Below, in pieces: positions 51,578-58,514 of a stretch of DNA of 64,000 nt. Position numbers and translations under genes: made by a program. The notes beneath the pieces are model-generated. The model saw only the letters and a list, made by a program, of their open reading frames with translations, was not told the DNA's origin and did no database searches. Numbering within the stretch: the first letter of the stretch is position 1; every line of letters starts with the position of its first letter. The DNA is from Prevotella sp. (GTDB lineage Bacteria > Bacteroidota > Bacteroidia > Bacteroidales > Bacteroidaceae), in contig JAFZSR010000016.1 of NCBI GenBank assembly GCA_017619275.1, positions 1 to 64,000 on the forward strand. Reading direction: 5' to 3'.

Positions 51578-54500
51578 ATGGATTCAAACAATAGCATCCC
51601 GCAGGAGTTTAACTCCTTTTATTTAAAAGATGTGTCCTTCGCCCACCTGATGACGAAGCGCATTTTCAACGTGCTGATAGTGGCCAACCCCTACGATGCC
51701 TTCATGCTCGAGGACGACGGCCGAGTGGATGAAAAGATTTTCGACGAGTATACCGAGCTGGGCATGCGTTATCCGCCCTCGTTCACCCAGGTGTCGACCA
51801 CCGAGGAGGCCCAGCACGTGCTGGAGGCTACCGACATCGACTTGGTGATCTGTATGCCTGGCAACGCCGACAACGATGCCTTTGCCGTGGCGCGCGAGGT
51901 GAAGGCCATGAAGCACGATGTGCCCTGCGTGGTGCTCACGCCCTTCAGCCATGGCATCACCCGCCGCATGCAGGACGAGGACATGTCCATCTTCGACTAT
52001 ATCTTCTGCTGGCTGGGCAACACCAACCTCATCCTCAGCATCATCAAGCTCATCGAGGACCGTATGAACCTGGACCACGACATTGAGGAGGCTGGCGTGC
52101 AGATGATTATGCTGGTGGAGGACAACATCCGCTTCTACTCCTCGGTGCTGCCGAACCTATACAATTATATATTGCAACAGTCGAAGAATTTCTCGACCGA
52201 GGCCCTGAACCCACATGCCGCCGCTCAGCGCAAGCGTGGCCGCCCCAAGGTGGTGTTGGCCACCAACTATGAGGAGGCTTGGACGCTGTGGCAGAAATAC
52301 AAGGACAACACGCTGGGCATCATTAGCGACACCCGCTTCCCCATGCAAGCCCCCGTGGGCCGACTGAGCCAAGTGGAGGAAGGCGACGCCGAGGCTGGCC
52401 TGAAGCTGCTGAAGGCCATCAGACATGAAGACGAGTACGTGCCGCTCATCATGGAAAGCTCGGAGGTGAAGAACCGCGAGAAAGCCGAGGCCGAGGGCTT
52501 CCACTTCGTAGACAAGAACTCGAAGAAGATGAACGTGGACTTGCGCCATCTGCTGGAGGAACACATGGGCTTTGGCGACTTCATCTTCCGCGACCCCGTG
52601 ACAAAGGAGGAGGTGATGCGCATCAAGACGCTGAAGGAGCTGCAAGACAACATCTTCAAGATTCCGCAGGATTCCCTTGTGCGCCACATCCGCCGCAACC
52701 ACATGAGCCGCTGGCTCACGGCCCGCGCCATCTTCCCCGTGAGCCAGTTCCTCAAGCACGTCACCTGGCATAAGCTGCAAGACGTGGACGCCCACCGCCA
52801 AATCATCTTCGACGCCATTGTGCAGTATCGTCACATGAAGAACATCGGCGTGGTGGCCGTCTTCGACCGTCTGAAGTTCGACCGCTATGCCCATTTCGCC
52901 CGCATCGGCGAGGGCTCGTTGGGCGGCAAGGGCCGTGGCTTGGCCTTCCTCGATACCATCCTTAAGCGCCATCCCGAGCTGAACAAATTTCCAAATGCCA
53001 CGGTACAGATTCCAAAGACGGTCGTGCTGTGTACCGATTTCTTCGACCGCTTCATGGACGACAACAACCTATGGGGTATTGCCCTCAGTGACGCCCCCGA
53101 CGAGGAGATCCTGCGCCATTTCCTGAAGGCACAGCTGCCCGACGACCTCATCGCCGACTTCTTCACGTTCTTCGAGGCCATCAAGAGTCCTATCGCCATA
53201 CGCAGCTCTTCGCTTCTGGAGGACAGCCATTACCAACCCTTCGCCGGCATCTATGCCACCTATATGATTCCTTGGCTCGATGATAAGTATGAGATGCTGC
53301 GCCAGTTGGCCTGCGCCATCAAGGCAGTCTACGCCAGCGTGTATTACAAGGATTCGAAGGCCTATATGACCGCCACGCAGAACGTCATCGACCAGGAGAA
53401 GATGGCCGTCATCCTACAGGAGGTGGCTGGTCAGCACTATGGCGACTATTATTACCCCACGTTCAGTGGCGTGCTGCGCTCGCTGAACTACTATCCTATC
53501 GGCGATGAGACCGCCGAGGAGGGCATCGCCTCGTTGGCGCTGGGTCTGGGTAAGTATATTGTCGACGGTGGCCAGACGCTCCGAGTCAGCCCCTATCACC
53601 CCAACCAGGTGCTGCAGATGAGCGAGCTGGAAACGGCGCTGACGCAGACGCAGACCAGGTTCTATGCGTTGGAGACACAAAGGACTGTCCCCTACGGACC
53701 GCCCCCCAGCGGACCCTCCCCCCTGCCCCTCCCTGGAGGGAGGGGAGTGGTTAGTTCTGCTGCCTCTTCAAATGGTCAGTCTATATACTCCCCTCCCTAC
53801 AAGGGAGGGGCAGGGGGAGGGTCCGCTGGGGGTGTTGGGTCCGCTGGGGGTGTTGGGTCCGCTGGGTCTGTTGGGTCCGCTTCTTCTGCCTGGTCCACCG
53901 ACGACGGCTTCAACATCAAGAACCTACGCGTGAAACAGGCCGACAAGGACGGCTCCTTGCGATACATCGCTTCCACCTACGACCCCGTAGACGGCGTGAT
54001 ACGCGACGGCATCTACGAGGGTGGCCGCAAGGTCATCAGCTTTGCCGGCGTGTTGCAGCACAATATTTTCCCCTTGCCAGAGTTGCTGCAGCTGAGCCAG
54101 AAGTTGGGCGCCGAGGAGATGCGCCGCCCCGTGGAGATTGAGTTCGCATGCAATCTTGAGCCTGCCAGTGGGGGAGGGGTGCAGGGTTCTTTCTACCTCC
54201 TCCAGATTCGCCCCATCGTCGACTCAAAGCAAGTGCTCGACGAAGACCTGAAGCAAATCCCCGACGAGCAGTGTCTGTTGCGCAGCCACAACTCGCTGGG
54301 CCACGGCATCTCCGAGGATGTGGTCGATGTGGTCTATGTAAAAACCGACGATAACTTCACCGCAGCCAACAACCCGCAGATAGCCGTGGAGATAGAGCAG
54401 TTCAACCGCCATTTCCTGAACGAGGGCACCAACTATATCCTCATTGGTCCAGGCCGATGGGGCAGCAGCGACCCCTGGCTGGGCATACCCGTGAAGTGGC

Positions 54501-54784
54501 CCCATATCTCGGCCTCGCGCGTCATTGTGGAGTCGAGCCTGAAGAACTACCATGTAGACCCCTCGCAGGGCACCCATTTCTTCCAAAACCTGACCAGCTT
54601 CGGGGTGGGCTATTTCACCGTGAATGCCCATACTGGCGACGGCGTCTTCCAGAAGGATGTGCTCGATGCCATGCCAGCCGTGGAGGAAACGGAGCATGTG
54701 CGCCATGTGCGCTTCGCCGCCCCGCTGAAGGTGATGATGGACGGCAAGAAGCAGGAAGGTGTGGTGCTGCTGCCCCCCGAATAA
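51578..54784 (+). CDS. receiver-like / PEP-pyruvate-binding protein with repeat-derived insert
   Basis: The 1068-residue protein has two response-regulator-like segments. One is near residues 28-155 (RIFNVLIVANPYDAFMLEDD, IDLVICMPGNADNDAFAV), the other near 175-330 (VQMIMLVEDNIRFYSSVL, then VPLIMESSEVKNREKAEAEG). The middle and C-terminal parts resemble the nucleotide-binding domain of PEP synthase/PPDK: FARIGEGSLGGKGRGLAFLD, SPIAIRSSSLLEDSHYQPFA, SFYLLQIRPIVDSKQ and GPGRWGSSDPWLGIPVKW. I see no phosphohistidine domain, so it is probably not a full dikinase. Residues about 705-775 are a P/G/S/A-rich insert encoded by repeat DNA. The function is unknown. Confidence 0.75.
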   Translation: MDSNNSIPQEFNSFYLKDVSFAHLMTKRIFNVLIVANPYDAFMLEDDGRVDEKIFDEYTELGMRYPPSFTQVSTTEEAQHVLEATDIDLVICMPGNADNDAFAVAREVKAMKHDVPCVVLTPFSHGITRRMQDEDMSIFDYIFCWLGNTNLILSIIKLIEDRMNLDHDIEEAGVQMIMLVEDNIRFYSSVLPNLYNYILQQSKNFSTEALNPHAAAQRKRGRPKVVLATNYEEAWTLWQKYKDNTLGIISDTRFPMQAPVGRLSQVEEGDAEAGLKLLKAIRHEDEYVPLIMESSEVKNREKAEAEGFHFVDKNSKKMNVDLRHLLEEHMGFGDFIFRDPVTKEEVMRIKTLKELQDNIFKIPQDSLVRHIRRNHMSRWLTARAIFPVSQFLKHVTWHKLQDVDAHRQIIFDAIVQYRHMKNIGVVAVFDRLKFDRYAHFARIGEGSLGGKGRGLAFLDTILKRHPELNKFPNATVQIPKTVVLCTDFFDRFMDDNNLWGIALSDAPDEEILRHFLKAQLPDDLIADFFTFFEAIKSPIAIRSSSLLEDSHYQPFAGIYATYMIPWLDDKYEMLRQLACAIKAVYASVYYKDSKAYMTATQNVIDQEKMAVILQEVAGQHYGDYYYPTFSGVLRSLNYYPIGDETAEEGIASLALGLGKYIVDGGQTLRVSPYHPNQVLQMSELETALTQTQTRFYALETQRTVPYGPPPSGPSPLPLPGGRGVVSSAASSNGQSIYSPPYKGGAGGGSAGGVGSAGGVGSAGSVGSASSAWSTDDGFNIKNLRVKQADKDGSLRYIASTYDPVDGVIRDGIYEGGRKVISFAGVLQHNIFPLPELLQLSQKLGAEEMRRPVEIEFACNLEPASGGGVQGSFYLLQIRPIVDSKQVLDEDLKQIPDEQCLLRSHNSLGHGISEDVVDVVYVKTDDNFTAANNPQIAVEIEQFNRHFLNEGTNYILIGPGRWGSSDPWLGIPVKWPHISASRVIVESSLKNYHVDPSQGTHFFQNLTSFGVGYFTVNAHTGDGVFQKDVLDAMPAVEETEHVRHVRFAAPLKVMMDGKKQEGVVLLPPE
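53692..53890. repeat. GC-rich D-like repeat inside the PEP-binding protein gene
   Basis: Two inverted arms of about 39 nt are visible: GCGGACCCTCCCCCCTGCCC with CCTCCCTGGAGGGAGGGGAG on the left, and the complement at about 53789-53827. Each arm contains a CCCTCCCT/AGGGAGGG palindrome like element D. A GTTGGGTCCGCTGGGGGT tandem follows. The frame stays open throughout. Confidence 0.9.
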
Positions 54785-54818
54785 GTCGCTCAAAAAAATT
54801 TTTTCGCCCAGCCTTAAA

Positions 54819-54956
54819 CCTTTCTTTTTACTTCGCGTCATAATAACAGAAAACAGGATAACAAACAACAAAATAATAATAACTGGTAGGGCGCCTGAGC
54901 AGTTCAGGATAACAACAGGATAACACAACGCGAAGGCCCCGAGTAAAAAAGAAAGG
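54819..54956. other. long imperfect inverted repeat in the leader of the next gene
   Basis: CCTTTCTTTTTAC and TTCGCGT (54819-54838) can pair with ACGCGAA (54928-54934) and GTAAAAAAGAAAGG (54943-54956). They enclose about 90 nt with a CCTGA/TCAGG hairpin and AACAGGATAACA repeats. It lies directly before the ATG at 54966. Confidence 0.55.
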
Positions 54957-54965
54957 AACTGAAAA

Positions 54966-55325
54966 ATGAAAAAGATGGTTTTAACAGTGGTAGCAGCAAT
55001 GGTGATGACTATTGGCTATGCCAAGACCGAAAAGACACAGGCTGTGCAAAACAACAACCGTTACGAGCTGACCTTCGACATGCGCCGTCTGGCTGTGAAG
55101 CTGGGACTGACGTTCGACCAGATGGAAGCCGTGGAGACCATCCACAACATCTACAACGACGAAGTGGCCGAGGCTGCCAACGCCCGCAGGTTTGAGCGCG
55201 GAGCATTGCTTCACGAGGCCTTGATGAAGGATGTGCGCAGCATGCGCCACGTGCTCGACGAAAAGCAGTACGACACCTATATGATGCTGCTGGGAACAAC
55301 GCTTCACAACAAACATCTTCATTAA
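54966..55325 (+). CDS. small secreted protein
   Basis: The 119-residue protein has a signal peptide (MKKMVLTVVAAMVMTIGYAK). The mature part is helical and charged: YELTFDMRRLAVKLGLTFDQ, VETIHNIYNDEVAEAANARR, LLHEALMKDVRSMRHVLDEK. The layout recalls periplasmic helical proteins of the Spy/CpxP kind, but no motif confirms this. Function unknown. A strong terminator follows. Confidence 0.65.
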   Translation: MKKMVLTVVAAMVMTIGYAKTEKTQAVQNNNRYELTFDMRRLAVKLGLTFDQMEAVETIHNIYNDEVAEAANARRFERGALLHEALMKDVRSMRHVLDEKQYDTYMMLLGTTLHNKHLH

Positions 55326-55370
55326 GAAAACACACCACGTGCCTGGGGTGGCCAAAAGCTCCCAAGCAAG

Positions 55371-55409
55371 AAAGAGCGGAACGAACAACGTGTTCATTCC
55401 GCTCTTTTT
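55371..55409 (+). terminator. terminator between convergent genes at 55.4 kb
   Basis: AAAGAGCGGAACGAAC (55371-55386) pairs with GTTCATTCCGCTCTTT (one mismatch), followed by a T run. Confidence 0.9.
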
Positions 55410-55450
55410 GCGTGTTGAGGCGTTTGTTTCCTTTAACGACCGTTTGGCGA

Positions 55451-55999
55451 TTAGCGCAGGGCGAAGTAGCGGTCGCCCAGCACAGCCTCGCGCACCTGCT
55501 GCAGGCCGGCCTCGTCGTTGCCCACGGTAAGCGTCTGCCCATCCTGCAGGGTGGCTTGGATAGTGCCGTCGGCATTGAAGCGAAAAATCTCCTTCGTGAC
55601 GCCGTTCTGCGACATCGACCAAGAGTCGTTGGTCACGTCGTGGATGAAACGGGTCACCTCGCCCGTAGGCGACTTCACCTCGTAGCCATCCTTCAGCGTC
55701 TTCACGGCATAGTAGCGGCCGTCCTGTCCCACCACGATGCGCGTGCCAGCATCGGCCACGGGGTTGTCGCCTGTCCAGAACTCGATGGTGTTCAGCACCA
55801 AGGCATCAACGAACAGGCAGATGCCACCCACGATGGGCTGCAGGATGAAGCCCACGATTCCATTCACATACTTGTTGCCCGTCATACTGCACTGCCACTT
55901 CTCATACTTGTTGAACAGGGAAAACGAGCCGATGCATGAACTGCACAGCAGGGTGGCGGCCATCAGAATGGCGCACACCTTGAAACTTTTTTTCTTCAT
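55451..55999 (-). CDS. DUF3332 family lipoprotein
   Basis: The 182-residue protein has the lipobox LLCSSC near residue 22. SFSLFNKYEKWQCSMTGNKY, VNGIVGFILQPIVGGICLFV and DALVLNTIEFWTGDNP follow, which I recognise as DUF3332. There is one hydrophobic segment after the lipid anchor. The C-terminal half is beta-rich. Function unknown; probably envelope-associated. Confidence 0.8.
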   Translation of the reverse strand: MKKKSFKVCAILMAATLLCSSCIGSFSLFNKYEKWQCSMTGNKYVNGIVGFILQPIVGGICLFVDALVLNTIEFWTGDNPVADAGTRIVVGQDGRYYAVKTLKDGYEVKSPTGEVTRFIHDVTNDSWSMSQNGVTKEIFRFNADGTIQATLQDGQTLTVGNDEAGLQQVREAVLGDRYFALR

Positions 56000-56030
56000 A
56001 AGTCTAATTGTTTTATAGGTGAAACGATTG

Positions 56031-56546
56031 TTATTTTACTCTCCATACGTTGAGCACGATGCCATTGAAACCCTGATCGAAGCTTGGTGAACAGAGGAAG
56101 AGGGAGTTGTTGAGCCACGCGTATTTGCTGTCGGCGGGAGCCTCGAACTGCGGGGCACAGCGGAAGTAGAACTGCGGGCGACCCTGCTCGTCCTGTCCGT
56201 TGGCGATGATGCCACGGTTGCGGATGTGGATATTCACACCGTCGTCGGTGCGGATGCTGTAGATGGCCTCTATCTCAGTGCGCCCTTGGGCGTTGGCCAG
56301 CTGGTAGTCGGCACCACCGTTAAGGACGATGCCCTTCAGGCGTGGCCCTTCGAAGGTGCCTCCCGTGATGGGAATCACGGTGCGGCGCCCATGCTGGGTC
56401 TCACCGCAGTTATAGGTCTCGCCCAGCGTCACTTTCAATTGCAGGGCAAACTCCAAATCGGGTCCTTTTGGGGCCTGAGCCTCTTGTGCCTTGGCACCGA
56501 GGGTCAGCATCGCCATGAAGGCGACAAGAAGAAATGCTTTTCTCAT
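56031..56546 (-). CDS. secreted DUF3237-like protein
   Basis: The 171-residue protein has a signal peptide (MRKAFLLVAFMAMLTLGAKA). A single beta-barrel-like domain follows: LEFALQLKVTLGETYNCGET, RRTVIPITGGTFEGPRLKGI, VLNGGADYQLANAQGRTEIE, and AIYSIRTDDGVNIHIRNRGI. This order matches DUF3237. Function unknown. Its promoter -7 box TACCTTTG (56572-56579, minus strand) is part of repeat C copy 2. Confidence 0.8.
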   Translation of the reverse strand: MRKAFLLVAFMAMLTLGAKAQEAQAPKGPDLEFALQLKVTLGETYNCGETQHGRRTVIPITGGTFEGPRLKGIVLNGGADYQLANAQGRTEIEAIYSIRTDDGVNIHIRNRGIIANGQDEQGRPQFYFRCAPQFEAPADSKYAWLNNSLFLCSPSFDQGFNGIVLNVWRVK

Positions 56547-56571
56547 GTGTAATAGATGTTTTATGACTTTG

Positions 56572-56690
56572 CAAAGGTACGAATTAGCGAGCGAAAAAAG
56601 AAAGAAAAATGATTTTTTCTTTCTTTTTTCCGAGCGAAAGTACTTTCGGCACAGCCAGAGGTACGAATTAGCGAGCGAAAAGCAATATAC
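56572..56690. repeat. promoter-associated palindromic repeat C, copy 2
   Basis: GGTACGAATTAGCGAGC, a 17-bp perfect palindrome of G/A-rich and T/C-rich arms (56593-56609 with 56614-56630, loop TGAT), CCGAGCGAAAGTACTTTCG, and a second GGTACGAATTAGCGAGCG. The flanks equal copy 1 at 44482, but the stem sequence differs while staying palindromic. Confidence 0.85.
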
Positions 56691-56804
56691 TTCTATACAT
56701 TTTTTTCGTTGCTAAAAAAACTAAATCTAAAAAGCAATCCACCAGTTAGGCGCAACAGCCCACACAGATTCGTGGAAGAACCGAAAAAAGTGGGTGATAG
56801 TTTC

Positions 56805-56833
56805 TTGGTTTTGAAACTATTTTCTTATTTTTG
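56805..56833 (+). promoter_or_regulatory. promoter of the LD-carboxypeptidase gene
   Basis: TTG (56805-56807), 18 nt, TATTTTTG (56826-56833). The leader is about 13 nt. Confidence 0.6.
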
Positions 56834-56853
56834 CACAGAAAAAAGAAAAGACG

Positions 56854-57828
56854 ATGAGGAAAACGATAATCTTGTTGATGATATTGTTGGCCAACGTGAC
56901 GCTGGGCCAGCGACGGCTGACCATGCCCAGCTTCTTGCAGCAGGGTGACCGCGTGGCTGTGTTGTCGCCGTCGAGCACGCCCGAAGCAAAGATGGTGGCG
57001 GCGGGCTGTGAGGTGCTGCGACAGTGGGGGTATGAGCCGGTGGTGGCACCGCATGCGCTGAGCGACGACGGACACGGCTTTGCGGGAACGGCCGACGAGC
57101 GCGCCGCCGACCTGCGCTGGGCCTTGGCCGACACGACCATCAAGGCCATCATGTGCAGCCGTGGCGGCGACGGTGCCGTGCAGGTGCTGATGCGCACACC
57201 CTTGGAAGAGCTGGCCAGCCATCCCAAGTGGATCATCGGCTTCAGCGATGTCACCGCCCTGCACAGCGCGATGGTGAGCGCGGGCGTGATGAGCATCCAT
57301 GGATCTATGTGCCATGCCATTTCGGCGCAGGGCGGAACTGACTCGGTGAGCGTGATGCTGCGCCAGCTATTGCAAGGGCAGTTGCCCACCTACAAGGTGG
57401 CCCACCACGAGCTGGACCAGCAGGGAGAGGCCGAGGGCATCCTGGTGGGCGGCAACTTCTCGGTGATGTGCGGACTGGCGGGCAGCGACTATGACTTCCT
57501 GCGCGACGCTGACGACCTGATTTTGTTTATTGAAGACACGGATGAGGAGATGACGAAGGTGGACCGCATGCTGCACCTGCTGGAGATTCGTGGCGTACTG
57601 CAACGCCTGAAGGGCGTCATCGTGGGGCACTTCAGTAAGTACAAGCATCCTGAGAATGGTTTTGCCGACATGCGGGAGATGCTGCATCATTACTTGCAGC
57701 ACTATGCCATCCCCGTCTGCTATGCCTTCCCCGTGGGGCACCAGCGCCCTAACTACCCTCTCATCGAGGGTTGCCGCGTGCGGCTCGCCGTGGCTGCCGA
57801 TGGCACTCGCCTGGCGTTTGTTCCATAA
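56854..57828 (+). CDS. ldcA: LD-carboxypeptidase (S66 family)
   Basis: Cleaves the L-Lys/DAP-D-Ala bond of muropeptide tetrapeptides in cell-wall recycling. The 324-residue protein has IKAIMCSRGGDGAVQVL, the nucleophile serine in IIGFSDVTALHSAM (near residue 131), GGNFSVMCGLAG, DDLILFIEDTDEEMTKVDRM with the catalytic Glu, and VIVGHFS with the His. An N-terminal hydrophobic stretch (MRKTIILLMILLANVTLGQ) suggests secretion, unlike the cytosolic E. coli LdcA. Confidence 0.9.
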   Translation: MRKTIILLMILLANVTLGQRRLTMPSFLQQGDRVAVLSPSSTPEAKMVAAGCEVLRQWGYEPVVAPHALSDDGHGFAGTADERAADLRWALADTTIKAIMCSRGGDGAVQVLMRTPLEELASHPKWIIGFSDVTALHSAMVSAGVMSIHGSMCHAISAQGGTDSVSVMLRQLLQGQLPTYKVAHHELDQQGEAEGILVGGNFSVMCGLAGSDYDFLRDADDLILFIEDTDEEMTKVDRMLHLLEIRGVLQRLKGVIVGHFSKYKHPENGFADMREMLHHYLQHYAIPVCYAFPVGHQRPNYPLIEGCRVRLAVAADGTRLAFVP

Positions 57829-57929
57829 AGCGGGCGGTAGGAAACGCCAACTTGTTTTAGAAACGAATGATCCTAATTGGTCATAATTTTGCTCACGAAT
57901 TTTATTTGAACCCAAAACAATCGTTAAGA

Positions 57930-58310
57930 CCAATTTGGGATAAACGACGCGCAGCCACTCCCCTCCCTTCAACTATTCTTTATACACATCTCAGCAAATG
58001 GAAACGCAGCAAAAGCCCGAAGGGCTGAAGAGACCACAGGCAGGGGTGCAACCCCTGCAAAATCGGATGGCAACATTAGCTCCGACGGGGCGACAGAATG
58101 TTCTGCCACCCCTTCGGGGTTTGGTTATACCCCACCAATTTGCAGGGGCTTCACCCCTGCCTGTGCTCTTAACACCCCTTCGGGGTTGTCCATCGAAGAT
58201 GTGTATAAAGAATAGTCCCTTCAAGGGGAGGGGTTTGGGGTGGGATCTCTAAATGTCTGCGAATGAAGAGTATACAGACCCCACCCCTGCCCCTCCCCTT
58301 GAAGGGAGGG
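57930..58310 (+). repeat. GC-rich intergenic repeat D, copy 2 (interrupted)
   Basis: Matches the reverse complement of 1-130 when the inserted element and one 9-nt duplicate are removed. The left part (GGGATAAACGACGCGCAGCC, ACTCCCCTCCCTTCAA) ends at 57972. The right part resumes at 58216 with TCCCTTCAAGGGGAGGGG, then ATCTCTAAATGTCTGC and AGACCCCACCCC. Confidence 0.9.
57973..58215. mobile_element. 243-bp MITE-like element with 9-bp target duplication
   Basis: Perfect 19-bp terminal inverted repeats: CTATTCTTTATACACATCT (57973-57991) and its complement (58197-58215). The flanks are identical 9-mers TCCCTTCAA (57964-57972 and 58216-58224), and the undisturbed target is present near 70-85. The interior codes for nothing. 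It contains GCAGGGGTG/CACCCCTGC inverted blocks and two CCCCTTCGGGG hairpins. A transposase acting in trans is implied, but its family is unknown. Confidence 0.9.
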
Positions 58311-58470
58311 GAGTGGCTGCGCCTTGTTTTTTGGGCGTGTTCTCTAAATATAAAAACGCCCCTCCCCTTGATGGGAGGGGAGTGGCTGCGCCTTGTTTTG
58401 GGGCGTGTTCTTATATTACAAAAATGCCCCTCCCCTTGAAGAGGGAGGGGAAGGGCTGGGCATCGTTTTT
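58289..58470 (+). repeat. tandem D subunits, about 68-bp period
   Basis: Three units start at 58289, 58358 and 58426, each with GCCCCTCCCCTTGA, a GGGAGGGG palindrome and, in the first two, GTGGCTGCGCCTTGTTTT and GGGCGTGTTCT. The third is shorter and diverged. It ends about 45 nt from the 3' end of the susD-like gene and may serve as its terminator. Confidence 0.85.
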
Positions 58471-58514
58471 GTAAGATAGAATACTACAAGAACGATGGGA
58501 AATTCTTTGAAAAA

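Larger units (their letters stand above)
56547..56853. other. divergent intergenic region at 56.7 kb
   Basis: Holds repeat C copy 2 (56572-56690) with the promoter of the DUF3237-like gene, and the promoter of the LD-carboxypeptidase gene (56805-56833). No gene is visible. Confidence 0.7.
57829..58514. other. repeat-rich gene-free region
   Basis: Contains repeat D copy 2, split by a 243-bp inserted element, then three tandem D subunits. No protein-like frame is present; open frames through the region follow the hairpin repeats. Confidence 0.8.

Noticed and set aside
51381..51587. Minus-strand frame before the PEP-binding protein gene.
   Set aside because: It spans a degenerate repeat fragment and the opposite-strand promoter, with no recognisable domain.
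57998..58252. Plus-strand frame of about 84 codons through the MITE.
   Set aside because: It follows the hairpin repeats and crosses the element boundary into repeat D; no conserved protein is recognisable.
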